Shown here: positions 10,556 through 21,310 of the stretch, piece after piece
Layout of the letters: every line of letters starts with the position of its first letter
Position numbering within the stretch: position 1 is the first letter of the stretch
NCBI GenBank assembly: GCA_022410635.1
Contig: JAJVDF010000592.1
Span: 99,222-163,221 of the forward strand
Length of the DNA: 64,000 bases
Direction of reading: 5' to 3'
Origin: Tretioscincus oriximinensis
Taxonomy: Eukaryota > Chordata > Lepidosauria > Squamata > Gymnophthalmidae
The notes under the pieces: model-generated
Seen by the model: the letters and a program-made list of their open reading frames with translations, nothing else
Told to the model about the DNA's origin: nothing
Databases searched by the model: none
Translations under genes and position numbers: made by a program

Positions 10556-11107
10556 GGTCTGGAGCACCTTCCTTACGAAGTCAGGCTGCAACGTCTGGGC
10601 CTCTTCAGCCTTGAAAGGCGACATCTGAGAGGTGATCTGATTGAAGTGTACAAAATCATGCATGGGATAGACAGGGTGAATAGAGAAAAATGTTTTCTCT
10701 CTCCCACAACACTAGGACCAGGGGGCCCGCCTTAAAACTGTTGGGTAGAAAAGTGAGAACAGACAAAGAAAAGTATTTTTTCACCCAGAGGGTCATCGGC
10801 CTGTGNAATTTACTTCCTGAAGAGGTAGTGGTAGCTAACAGCTTAGATAGCTTCAAGACAGGACTAGACAGGTTTATGGACACCTAGGGTATAAATGGAT
10901 ACTAGGATGGATGTCTGGATGTTGCCTCCGGGATGGAGCAACAGGCAGGACTCCTGAAATACCATTTGCAGGGAGTCACGAACAGGAGCAGCATATTTTG
11001 CTTTCCTCTGTTCGGACTGCCCAGGTGCATCTGGTGGGCCTCTGAGACAGAAGGCTGGATTTGATGGGCTTTGGCCTGATCCAATATGGCTCTTCTTATG
11101 TTCTTAT
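10556..11107 (+). mobile_element. CR1 LINE 3' end
   Basis: From the reverse transcriptase C-terminus (SNP-laden version of LQRLGLFSLERR, LIEVYKIMHGIDRVNRE, FFTQRVIGL) through the 3' UTR to the tail TTCTTATGTTCTTATG. Followed by an (ATC)n run at 11186-11207. Confidence 0.9.
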
Positions 11108-11207
11108 GTGAAGGCAGCTGAGTGTCCTTGGCCCAAGCACAGTTCTTTGGAAAACTCTCAGCCCCGTGAAAGGGGCATTATGAATCATCATCATCATCAT
11201 CATCATG

Positions 11208-11824
11208 GACAGAGTCAGGGCTGTTGAAGACAGGAAGAGAAGCCTAGACGGAAAGTGGCTATTTTATCTCGCCAACCAAACTGACTTTAAAATGTGTTTG
11301 GACTGCTACCTTTATGTATGCTGTTCTCCTCTGATGGGCAGCATTCTGTATCCAGAGCTAGAGAAAATGAATAGATATAATGCATTTATTTTAAACCTTC
11401 CAACTGTGAAGTAGAAGTGATATATTATGAGAAGCGCAATAAATATGACAAATTCTCTATAAAATTTTGCATAAAACCATATATATCCTATTAGGGATTT
11501 TGCAGAGTGGCCCAAAGGAATTCCTTTACCATTTTTACACATTTTGTATAACTGCCTAATGAGTTCCTAAATATTCTGTCCAGTGAGATCCGTGGGACTC
11601 AGCATACAAATTCTGAATTATTGATGCTCAGCTGGGGTGATTCTAACCAATTGCTGGTAATTAGGAAAACAAATGCTCCCTGCAGCTTCAAGTGCATCTA
11701 NACATTAATTTTCTTTCACTATGCAACCATGATATTGAGGCGTCTTCCACACGTAATTGCTGGGACCCAAAAATCCACAGTACTTTTCTTCCAAATTAAT
11801 GATGGAGAAAGCCTTAGCTTGAAT
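11208..11824 (+). other. Single-copy intron 5 sequence
   Basis: AT-rich sequence without recognised repeats. Several short open frames overlap on both strands; none resembles a protein I know. Confidence 0.5.
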
Positions 11825-12110
11825 GACACCTGGTGACAGTCAGGTGTACTGGTTAGATTGTCAGAGTGTTATCTGGAAGTCTCCCAGTTTGATTCTACAC
11901 TCCTCAGAAAAGCCAGCTGGGCTAGTCACAGTTCTTCAGAGCTCTGTCAGCCCCACCTACTTCATAAGGTGTCTGTTGCGAAGAGAAGAACAGAAAATTA
12001 TGTAAATTGCTTTGATTCCCTTCCGGTTAAGAAAAGCAGCATTTAAAAACTGACTCTTCCTTCTCTTTGTCCTCCATTTCTTCTTCTTCTTCTTCTTCTT
12101 TCAAGGCATA
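11825..12110 (+). mobile_element. MIR/CORE-like tRNA-derived SINE
   Basis: Head GTTAGATTGTCAGAGTGTTA, core AAAGCCAGCTGGGCTAGTCA and AGCCCCACCTACTTCATAAG, then TTGCTTTGATTCCCTTCCGG and a TTC tail to 12101. It is a decayed copy of the family at 13175 and 41975. Confidence 0.75.
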
Positions 12111-12723
<613 letters not shown>

Positions 12724-12856
12724 TAAATTATTTTAGGCCTGTTTTCACCTTAAGACCCTGTCCCCACTGAGCCTTATTCTGGGTTATATCTCAGGACAGA
12801 GATTGGCCATCCACATGTCAGTGTATTTATTTATTTATATTTATTTATACTTAGTA

Positions 12857-13032
12857 GGCTGACCAGATGAGCCCTTTGGGGATGGGGTAGAAAACCCATT
12901 TTTGGGGTGCCTCCCGTTTTTTTCTGAGGAAAAAAATTGAAAAAACAGAAGATTTTCCTCAGAAAAAACTGGGAGGCATCCCAAAACCGGGTTTTCAACC
13001 CACCCACTCCCAAGGGGGTCATCTGGTCAGCC
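12857..13032. mobile_element. MITE-A copy 2
   Basis: A 176-bp palindrome with termini GGCTGACCAGATGA and TCATCTGGTCAGCC, flanked by TA at 12855-12856 and 13033-13034. The paired unit at 13501-13560 lacks it and shows the unoccupied sequence. Arms match copy 1 at 1708-1909. Confidence 0.9.
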
Positions 13033-13174
13033 TACATACCCCATGCCCAAAGGTCTCCGGGCAGCCAACAATAAAAGAACAATAAAAAATTGACAAATTA
13101 AAATTAGTATAAAACAGTATTTAAAAGTGTAAAGAAAAAGCCAAAGGCCAGATGAAAGGGGTACCTGCCGTTGT

Positions 13175-13356
13175 CTACACTAGAGACCCAGTTTGCTGTA
13201 GTGGTTAGAGTGTTGGACCTGTACCTGGTAGTCTCCTGGTTCGATTCCCCACTCCTCCACGAAAGCCAGCTGGGTGACCTTGGGCCAGTAACAGCTCTTT
13301 AAACACTTTCAGCCCCACCTACTCCACAGGGTGTAAGTATAAATAAATAAAATAAA
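13175..13356 (+). mobile_element. MIR/CORE-like tRNA-derived SINE
   Basis: Head CAGTTTGCTGTAGTGGTTAG with B box CTGGTTCGATTCCCC, core AGCTGGGTGACCTTGGGCCA, and an ATAAATAAATAAA tail. It is absent from the duplicate unit at 13420-13728, so it inserted after the duplication. Confidence 0.85.
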
Positions 13357-13419
13357 TAAAATGTAGATGGCAGGTTCCTATTCCAAGATAGACCCCAGAA
13401 TAAGGCTCAGGGGGAATCC

Positions 13420-13842
13420 ACCCTGTGGCCCTGTCTCCACTGAGCCTTAATCTGGGTTATATCTCAGGACAGCTACTGGCCAATCCACATGTCAGTGTAT
13501 TTATTTATTTATATTTATTTATACTTACACCCCATACCCAAAGGTCTCAGGGCAGCCAACAATAAAAGAACAATCAAAATGAAATTTGTACAAAACAGTA
13601 TCTAAAAGCGTAAAGAAAAAGCCAAAAGCCAAGTGAAAGGGGTGCTTGCCACAGTCTACACTAGCATGTAGATGGGAGGTTCCTATTCCGAGATAGAGCC
13701 CAGAGTAAAGGCTCAGGGAATCCACACCTTGCAGCCCTGTCTCCACTGAGCCTTAGTCTGGGTTATATCTCTGGACAGAGCTTGGCTGTCCACAAATCAG
13801 TGTAGACTATGAGATGTAGCCCAGAAGAAAAACTCAGTAGTC
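13420..13842. repeat. PAL composite duplicate unit 2 and a third partial PAL
   Basis: 13420-13728 repeats the PAL-plus-insertion structure of 12763-13412 with no MITE or SINE. 13735-13842 is a third, shorter PAL (CCCTGTCTCCACTGAGCCTT ... GATGTAGCCCAGAAG). The three lie head to tail. Confidence 0.8.
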
Positions 13843-14542
13843 AAAATCAGATCCTGGAGCTGAGCCAGAAACAAAATGAAGCCTTTAGCTCACTTTTCCC
13901 TTTCAGCCAAACGGCGCGGCGTATCTGAAATCGCTTATCATTTCCTACAGCAGGTATAACAGGGGATAAGGGCGTCTTCCTGCTTTTGTGGGTAAAATGA
14001 CAATGTTGTCTTTATCTTTCCCCCCACGGAGTATCAATCTGTTTAGAAACGGGAAAAAATTCACGGTGTGATTTTCCTCTCGATCTGATGTTCTTTTCTT
14101 TTTTAAGGGAAAGATTGAACTCCGCAGCTTCCGTGTACGCAGGAGAGGATTTTTATAACATTTAGTGGCAGAATAATACTGAGCTTTATGGGTCCCGCAG
14201 CCCTAATTTTTGTAGGAAGGAGCCCTTATCTATCATCCCCACTGGTCGATGCCTTGGGGTATTGTTGGCCTTTCAGCCTGGAAGCAAATGGGACCGACAA
14301 AAAAATGTGTCTATTGATTTAACAACAAAGCCCTGTCCTTGGAATTAGGCGCCCATTTTCTAATGCGAAGCAAATCTCTGCTCGATTTCCTGTGATTTTT
14401 AAATCCAGAGAACATGTTTTTATGACATTCTGACACTGTGGTTTCGTTCCTGTGCCGAAGAGCATTATTGGAAATTGTTATGTGGAGCCCTCGTTTTGAG
14501 CCATTGCGCTGCCTACAGAGATATTGTTAAGAGTGGAAAACA
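13843..14542 (+). other. Single-copy block in intron 6
   Basis: About 700 bp with no recognised repeat, near-balanced composition and GATA-type words (CGCTTATCATTTCC, GGGGATAAGGGCG). It is one of the largest repeat-free stretches of the intron, so it is a candidate conserved non-coding element. No protein-like frame. Confidence 0.35.
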
Positions 14543-15367
14543 AAGACACTAATATTTTTGCTGCAGCAGCAGCAGCAAAAAAGGCAAATTCCATGTTGGG
14601 GATAATTAGGAAAGGAATCGAAAATAAGTCAGCAAATGTTNTTTTTCCTCTTTATAAATCTGTGGTGAGGCCACATTTGGAATCCTGTGTTCAATTCTGG
14701 TCACCACATCTCAAGAGGGATATTTTGGAACTAGAGAAGGTGCAGAAAAGGGCAACAAAAATGATCAAGGGTCTGGAGCACCTCCCTTACGAAGCAAGGC
14801 TGCAACGTCTGGGCCTCTTCAGCCTTGAAAGGAGACGTTTGAGGGGTGATCTGATTGAAGTGTACAAAATCATGCATGGGATTGACAGAGTGAATAGAGA
14901 AAAAATGTTTTCTCTATCACACAACACAAGGACCANGAGAAAAAATGTTTTCTCTATCACACAACACAAGGACCAGAGGGCCCTCCTTAAAACTGTTGGG
15001 TAGAAAAGTGAGAACAGACAAAGGAAAGTGTTTTTTCACCCAGAGGGTCATCGGCCTGTGGAATTTACTTCCTGAAGAGGTAGTGGTAGCTAACAGCTTG
15101 GATAGTTTCAAGACAGGACTAGACAGGTTTATGGACACTAAGGGTATAAATGGATACTAAGATGGTTGTCTGGATGTAGCCTCCGGGATGGAGCAACAGG
15201 CAGGACTCTTGAAATGCCATTTGCAGGGAGTCACGAATAGGAGCAGCATATTTTGCTTTCCTCTGTTCGGACTGCCCAGGTGCATCTGGTGGGCCTCTGT
15301 GTGAAACAGAATGCTGGACTCGATGGGCTGTGGCCTGATCCAGTATGGCTCTTCTTATGTTCTTATG
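14543..15367 (+). mobile_element. CR1 LINE 3' end with RT C-terminus and 40-bp tandem duplication
   Basis: Encodes KKANSMLGIIRKGIENKS, LESCVQFWSPHLKRDILELE and RLQRLGLFSLERRRLRGDL, then the 3' UTR and TTCTTATG tail. A 40-bp unit is duplicated in tandem (14897-14936 and 14937-14976), which shifts the frame. It is a 5'-truncated, dead copy. Confidence 0.92.
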
Positions 15368-16178
15368 TTTTCTACACTTGTCCATATTCTGAGACAGCAT
15401 GTGGGGTGATCCTCTACACCAGCGGTTCTCAACCTGTGGGTCGCGACCCCGGCGGGGGTCGAATGACCAAAACACAGGGGTCACCTAAAGCCATGTTTCC
15501 GATGCTATGCCATGGTATGCCATGGAGTAGCCACCAAAAATTGGGGTCACCGCAACATGAGGAACTGTATTGTGGGGTCACGGCATTAGAAAGGTGGAGA
15601 ACCACTGCTCTACACTCTGGTGCAAACTGGAGAGGTCACAGCCTCTATTGCGCCACAGGAGTCCGTGCCCTGGTAACCTCCAGACTGGACTATTGTAATG
15701 CTCTCTATNTGGGGCTACCCTTGGGGATGGTTCGGAAACTGCAGCTGGTACAGAACTCATTAGCAAGGTTAATGCCTTCTACAGATGATTGGACACGTGT
15801 TACACCAGTCTTAAAATAACTGAACTGGCTTCTCGTTCACTACTGAGCCCAATTCAAGGTGCTGACATTGACTTACAAGGCTNTAAACAGCTTGGGGCCA
15901 AAATGCTTGAAGTAACACCTCCTCCCATAGGTACCTGCCCGTACCCCAAGATCTTCTGATGAGGCTCTCTTATCAATCCCACCTCCTTGACTTATCCAGG
16001 AGGGAGGGGGGGCTTCTCTGTGGGAGCCCCCAGGTTGTGGAATTCTCTTCCCTCTGGAGTGCGCCAAGTACCTGCACTGTACATGTTCAGGTGTCTGGTG
16101 AAGATGCGCAAGTTCACCCTGGCCTTCAGCAGAACCCCAAAGTCTCCTCTCTTTGGAGACACGGTCCTCTTTTTAATG
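15368..16178 (+). mobile_element. L2-type LINE fragment, RT C-terminal region
   Basis: The frame VTSRLDYCNALYXGLPLGMV, RKLQLVQNSLARLM and a decayed LNWLLVHY match the conserved C-terminal stretch of L2-like reverse transcriptases (SRLDYCNSLL, LQLVQNAAARLL). It has stops and is split by a SPIN-like insertion. It ends in TAT repeats at 16179. Confidence 0.75.
15420..15607. mobile_element. SPIN-like non-autonomous hAT transposon, copy 2
   Basis: A 188-bp element with termini CAGCGGTTCTCAACCTGTGG and GTGGAGAACCACTG and exact 8-bp duplications CTCTACAC at 15412-15419 and 15608-15615. Subterminal GGGTCGCGACCCCGGCGGGG and GCAACATGAGGAACTGTATT match copy 1 at 4053, but the GC-rich interior is missing. 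Confidence 0.9.
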
Positions 16179-16180
16179 AC

Positions 16181-16262
<82 letters not shown>
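16179..16262. repeat. (ATT)n array, 3' tail of the R4 LINE
   Basis: About 84 bp of perfect TAT repeats. On the minus strand it follows the R4-type element directly, as its 3' microsatellite tail. The poly-Ile and poly-Tyr open frames across it are artefacts. Confidence 0.9.
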
Positions 16263-16263
<1 letters not shown>

Positions 16264-17060
16264 TGACATAAAAGCAACAGTACACCACAGCAAATGAGAT
16301 AGATATGCTGGATTTCGTATCTCAATATCACAAAGTCGAACACTTCCCAAGCGTCTAAGACTNTGTGATGTATTTTCGTATGATGCGCGCAGATCCGAGC
16401 AAAGTGGCTTTTTGCAATTGACAGATGGTGATTTTGTCAATGCCAATTGTCTTCAAGTGTTGGGCCANGTCTTTGGGTACAGCCCCCAGTGTGCCGATTA
16501 CCACTGGAATCACTTTCACTGGTTTGTGCCAGAGTCGCTGCAGTTCAATTTTCAGGTCTTGATATCGGCTGAGTTTTTTGTGCTGTTTTTCTACAATTCT
16601 ACTGTCCCCAGGTATGGCAACATCAACGATCCACACTTTGTTCTTTTCCACAATTGTGGGGTCAGGAGTATTGTGTTCCAAAACCTTGTCAGTCTGGATC
16701 CGGAAGTCCCAGAGTATTTTTGCATGTTCGTTTTCTGTAACCTTCTCTGGTTTGTGATCCCACCAGTTCTTTACTACTGGAAGATGGTAGTTCTGGCAAA
16801 GGTTCCAGGGTATCATTTGTGCCACATAATTGTGCCTCTGTTTGTAGTCTGTTTGTGCAATTTTCTTGCAGCAGCTGAGGATGTGGTCCATCGTTTCATC
16901 AGCTTCTTGGCACAGTCTGCATTTTGGGTCATCAGTTGATTTTTCAATTCTGGCTTTGATTGCATTTGTCCTGATAGCCTGTTCTTGTGCAGCAAGTATC
17001 AAGCCCTCTGTTTCCTTCTTCAGCGAACCATTTTTCAGCCATAGCCAGGTCTTTTCTTTG
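16263..17060 (-). mobile_element. R4-clade LINE, 5'-truncated: zinc knuckle and REL endonuclease
   Basis: The minus-strand frame 17002-16355 runs about 215 codons without a stop. It carries a C-X2-C-X8-H-X4-C knuckle (CRLCQEADETMDHILSCC), then PD-X12-D (the PD before PTIVEKNKV and the D of WIVDVAIPGDSR) of a restriction-like endonuclease. This order is typical of the R4/Dong clade. The reverse transcriptase part is missing. Two Ns lie in the frame (16360s and 16468). Confidence 0.8.
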
Positions 17061-18041
17061 TCAACTGGTATAAGGTGGAGTAAATAAATGTAAATTAATT
17101 AATTAAATAAATAAATCTACTCTGCCATATTCATTAGATGCAGGGCAATTTAGTCCAGGCAACCCTCTAGCGTGAGATACTGGTAGATCTGTTTTTTTTT
17201 ATTAAACTTACCATGGGCAGAGAATCATTCCTGTACTGTGGAAACATTCCCGCTGAAAGTGCCTTTTCTTTTCCTATGTGTCACCTGACATGTTTTGCCC
17301 AATCACAGTGCGTGTGGGAAGGCAACCTGGCACGTAAAACACTAGAAAGCCTTCCTCTTTCCTGCTCCAAGGTTAGCAGCTAATGGATGAGTATAGTTCC
17401 CAGAGATCTCTTTCCAAAGGGAGGCATGGAAAAAACCCTAAAGCTCAAATGGATGAATTCTGCACATTACTCAGCCTTGAAATGAGAAGAGTTATCCAGG
17501 CAGGGGTGGGACCTCTTCCTCTTTATTCTCCCTCCCACTGCTTCTTCTTCCCCCCTGCCTCCTTCCTGTGAAGCATGAAAAGCACCAAAGGATGTTCTGT
17601 TTTAGAGGCAGTTAAAAAGCAAGGCAGCTGGGAGGGGGCCCGACTTCTTTGCACAATAACAAGACGTGTCTGGCTGCTGCTGTGTCGTCTTTGATTGGCA
17701 GAGAAAGGCAGGATGCCAGGAGAGATTTGGGGAGATAACAGAGATGGGTGGTGAGGGCCGCTTGCTATGAATTTTGAAGGAAATGGCACCCCCGGAGGGA
17801 ACACCAGGCAGAGAGATCTCACTGCAGCTCCGGGAAGCATTTGTTGTTTAGGGGCTTACGTTCTTCCCAACTTCCTCCCTCCCAGGCGTTTCTCCAGTTA
17901 TTATAATTTCCCCCTTCTTTTCATCTGAGCTTCTGGGGAGGGATTCATCTACCCACTGGATCGCTGCACTTCTGCGGCACCTTCTATGCCCCTGGTGTTG
18001 TTAAGAAATGCTCTGCAGCTTAAGATAAAATATCTAACTCC
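17061..18041 (+). other. Intron 6 block, mostly single-copy
   Basis: Starts with an AT-rich run (TTAATTAATTAAATAAATAA), then single-copy sequence. 17590-18000 is GC-balanced with no recognised repeat. No gene is visible. Confidence 0.45.
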
Positions 18042-18178
18042 CTAGTTCTCCTATAAATAGGTTTGTTACAGCAGAAGCTTAAAATCTGGAGACCATTTAT
18101 GTGTCAAGGGAAATCCACTAGGGATCTGCATAGATAAACTCATAGGTTCAGTTGGCCATAGCACCAAGCACTAAACCT
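18042..18178. repeat. Unclassified repeat, copy A (paired with 52674-52820)
   Basis: Begins CCTATAAATAGG, with GCAGAAGCTT and ATCTGGAGACC, and ends with CATAGATAAACTCATAGGTT and AGTTGGCCATAGCACCAA. The block at 52674-52820 is about 80% alike by eye over roughly 130 bp in the same order. The shared CTATAAATAG is a perfect MEF2-type word. The family is unknown to me. Confidence 0.65.
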
Positions 18179-18184
18179 TGGACT

Positions 18185-18440
18185 CATAAGGACGTAAGAG
18201 AAAAGCCCTGCTGAATGGAGCCAGAGCCCATCTAGTCCAGCCTTCTGTTCCACACAGTGGCCCACCAATTGCACCAGGGCAGTCTCAAGGAGAAGAAGGC
18301 ATAACCCTCACCTGCTCCCTGCATCTGCCATAGTCTACACTGGCCCACCAATTGCATTACACCGCCTCAGGCAGAAGGCAAAACCTTTACCTCTTCTCGA
18401 CTCCCTGCAAGAGGCATTTAAGGAATCCCGCCTGTTGCTC
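18185..18440 (-). mobile_element. CR1 LINE 3' end, old copy
   Basis: CATAAGGACGTAAGAGAAAA, GAGCCCATCTAGTCCAGCC and GGCCCACCAATTGCACCAGG are the minus-strand CR1 tail and 3' UTR, with a partial internal repeat of the GGCCCACCAATTGC section. Confidence 0.75.
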
Positions 18441-18734
18441 CATGCTAACAGCTGTTGATTCATGGATGGAAGGTTGATATGGGAGAAGGGGGTTCCTGTA
18501 GGTATCTAGAACCCAAGTCACATAGGGCCTCTAAAGTCAGAATTTGGATCTTGAATTGGGCTCAATTAGCAAATTGCCAATCAAGGCATCTCTTTTTAAA
18601 ACGTGGCATGATCTGCCTCCAGAGAGTTGCACACGTATCGTGCCCTGTATTACGTGTTCCCCCTTGATCCCCTGGAATGGAGACCCTCTGTGATTTCACT
18701 ATAGATGTTCTTCAGTCACTTCGCCATAGGCTTC
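18441..18734. repeat. Old LINE-like fragment
   Basis: CATAGGGCCTCTAAAGTCAG and TTGAATTGGGCTCAATTAGC resemble text at 37560-37690, so both are probably from the same LINE family, perhaps L2. The identification is weak. Confidence 0.4.
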
Positions 18735-18987
18735 CCTTGGGACGGTGGTACAGAGTTTAAGAGCTACGATCTTTCAACAGAGAGATCAGCTTTCAAGGCC
18801 TAATGGGCTTCCTTCTGACAACCTAGCTGTTGGAAAGCAAGAAATTGCACGTAGATTAACAGGTACCATCACAATGTGGTAGAAAAGATAGATGTAAGCC
18901 TTTGTGCGAAAAATAGTTTGTAAGCCACTCTGAGTCACTTTGGGTGAGAAGGGTGAGGCATAAAAAGCCAGTTTCTTCTCCTCCTCC

Positions 18988-19019
<32 letters not shown>

Positions 19020-19136
19020 CTCCTCCTCCNCCTCCTCCTTCTCCTCCTCTTCCCCTTCTTCTTCTCCTCCTCCTCCCATTCTGCTTCTTCTTCCTCTTCT
19101 TCTTCCTCTTCTTCCTTTTCTTTCTCTTCTTCTTCC
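18735..19136 (+). mobile_element. tRNA-derived SINE, older copy, with CTCC/TTC tail
   Basis: ACCTAGCTGTTGGAAAGCAA, GTTTGTAAGCCACTCTGAGT and GGCATAAAAAGCCAGTTTCT match the family at 8491. The tail from about 18974 is a 160-bp pyrimidine array of CTC, CTCC and TTC units. Confidence 0.75.
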
Positions 19137-19639
19137 CTGCTCGAAGAGAACAGAACGGAAACGTATCCCTTCCGTGGCCTCGATAAGAACCTCTTCACTT
19201 GTTGAGCTCTTCCAACCATATGCTAAGAAGTAGCACTGGCAAATGGCGTGAGAGTAAATATTCCCCACAAATCTGTTGATTGTTAATTACTAAGCATGGG
19301 GGGTGGGGGGTTGGAGGGTGAAGAGACCCTCAGCCAGCCTTTTTAATTTGAGGAGGCATTTGGGCTTTCCTGCTGAGTGTGAAGATGATTAATTTTAGAG
19401 GCGGAAATTCTTCGCTTTCAGTGGACGGAACAGATTTAGTTTTTCTTTGTTCCATTTTTTTCCTTTTCATCAGAGAAGATTTTTTTTAAAAAAAAATCAG
19501 GTTTTCATTGTAGGTTTTGCCAAGTTGTAGTCAGCAATAGTTTAGCCTTCTGGCTGGTGGGCTTCGCTCTGAAATAGAAATGGAAGTGCTTCTGGGGGAT
19601 CATTTGCTGTCTCCTCCTCTGAAGCTCACAGGTCCACGA
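19137..19639 (+). other. Single-copy intron 6 sequence
   Basis: No recognised repeat apart from poly-G and poly-A short runs. No gene is visible. Confidence 0.5.
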
Positions 19640-19900
19640 GACTTTCACAAACACAAATGACAGGACTAGACAGGTTTATGGACACCTGGATATTAGGATG
19701 GATGTCTGGATGCTGCCTCCGGGATGGAGCAACAGGCAGGACTCCTGAAATACCATTTGCAGGGAGTCATGAACAGGTGAAGATTTTGCTTTCCTCTGTT
19801 CAGACTGCCAAGGTACATCTGATGGGCCTCTGTGTGGGACAGAAGGCTGGACTTGATGGGCTGTGGCCTGATCCAGTATGGCTCTTCTTATGTCCTTAAT
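19640..19900 (+). mobile_element. CR1 LINE 3' end, short
   Basis: Contains only the final codons (TGACAGGACTAGACAGGTTT) and the 3' UTR to TGGCTCTTCTTATGTCCTTA. Confidence 0.85.
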
Positions 19901-20129
19901 GGAGAGCACTGCTTCTAAGACCCTGGGTGAAAGAAGGGGTGGATTCTGCTCTTCCAGTACCTGGCTGTTGCCCAAGGGCAGTGTGGTGCAGTGGCTGAAG
20001 CCCAGACCAGAACCTGGCAGTCCCTGAGCACAAACATCTCACCTCACCTAGGTGATTTTAGTCCTGTCACAACCTCTCAGTCTAACCTGCCTCACAGGGT
20101 AGTTTGTGGAGATAAAATACAGAATTACG

Positions 20130-20420
20130 TGACATACATCACACTGGTCTTGAAAGAGTGTGCTGGTGTCCACTTGCTACTGAGCCCAATTCAAGGTATT
20201 AAACCCATAAAACCTCACATGAGCCCCAAATACCTCAAGGAAGGCCTTCTCCCATATCATCTTGCCCATACCTTCAGATCTGTTGACTGGACCACCTCCT
20301 TTAGTGGCAAAGAGGGTGTGAACTTGGGATGGGGCCTTCTCCACCTCGAGGTGCGTTAATCACCATCTCTGTGTGCATTCAGAAAACATTTGAAGACTCC
20401 CATCATGCCTTGCCAGCTAT
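20130..20420 (+). mobile_element. L2-like LINE fragment
   Basis: ACTTGCTACTGAGCCCAATT, GAGCCCCAAATACCTCAAGG and CATTTGAAGACTCCC resemble the L2-type copy at 15840-16130. Frames are broken. Confidence 0.55.
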
Positions 20421-20454
20421 ATCTCAGAAACCCTTAAAGGACTTCAGCTGAGCA

Positions 20455-21015
20455 TCATGACCGGGAGTGAGTTGGAACTAGTGAAGGTGCAGAAAAGAGC
20501 CACAAGAATGATCAAGAGGCCGGAGCACTTCCCTCACTGAAATCCAACTGCAACGTCTAGAAGTCATCATCCTTAAAAGATGGTGTTTAAGAGGGAACCT
20601 GAGTGAATAAAATAATGCATGGGATGGATAGAGAAAATATTTCCTCCATACAACGGTATGACCAGGCGACAATCTGATAGGTAGATGCATGAGGATAGAA
20701 AAGGGAAAATATTTGTTTTTTACCCAGAGGGTCATTGGTTTGTGGAATTTACTTCCAGAAGATGTGGCGGTAGCTAACAGCTTGGGTAGCTTTAAGGTAG
20801 GATTAGACAACTTCATAGGCACCAATATAAATAGCTACTCGGATGGATTTCTGGGTTGGAGTAACAGGCAGGATTCTTGAAGTAGCATTTTCAGGGAGTC
20901 AAGAACAGCTGAAAGTTTTGCCTTCTTCTGCTCCAGACTGCCCATGGGCAACTGGTAGGCCACTGGGTGAGACAGAAGGCTAGACCAGATGAGCTCTGGC
21001 CCCATTCAACAGGGC
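20455..21015 (+). mobile_element. CR1 LINE 3' end, older subfamily
   Basis: TTGGAACTAGTGAAGGTGCA, CACCCAGAGGGTCATTGG-type text and GGTGGCCACTGGGTGAGACA-type tail follow the CR1 order with many changes. 5'-truncated. Confidence 0.8.
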
Positions 21016-21029
21016 TCTGCTTACAATCT

Positions 21030-21310
21030 TTTGAGTGTAGCTCAGTGGAAGAGCAAAAGGTCTGGAAATCATAAGGTTGCTAGTCCGATCCACATCTCTG
21101 GCAAGGAAAGTGCATCGAGGTGCCCATAATTCAATCCTTCCCACCAACTCTTAGCTATATGGCAGCACCTTGGACAGCTCCTTAGCTTTGCCCTGCTTTC
21201 TGCAGCAGCTGAGGCCTCACAAGGGTTGGCCATGGTTTGAGATGGGATGCTGGACTAAATGGACTGTGGCCTCATTCAGCAAGGCTCTTCTTGTGTTCTT
21301 ATGCCAGTTC
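21030..21310 (+). mobile_element. tRNA-like SINE head and CR1 tail piece
   Basis: GTGTAGCTCAGTGGAAGAGC and GTTGCTAGTCCGATCC are A- and B-box-like and spaced as in a tRNA. No cloverleaf closes, so it is a SINE and not a tRNA gene. A CR1-like tail (GGGATGCTGGACTAAATGGA ... TCTTGTGTTCTTATG) follows. Confidence 0.5.

Larger units (their letters stand above)
12763..13412. repeat. Composite repeat: PAL split by three insertions (duplicate unit 1)
   Basis: The left PAL arm starts ACCCTGTCCCCACTGAGCCT and the right arm resumes at about 13361 with ATGTAGATGGCAGGTTCC. Between them lie an ATTTATTTATAC/CCCATGCCCAAAGGTCTC element, MITE-A (12857-13032) and a SINE (13175-13356). The same PAL plus first insertion is repeated at 13420-13728 without the MITE and the SINE. 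Confidence 0.8.

Noticed and set aside
15959..16297. Poly-Tyr and poly-Ile frames
   Set aside because: They cross the (ATT)n array.
18786..19268. Lys/Glu-rich frames on the minus strand
   Set aside because: Translation of the CTCC/TTC microsatellite.
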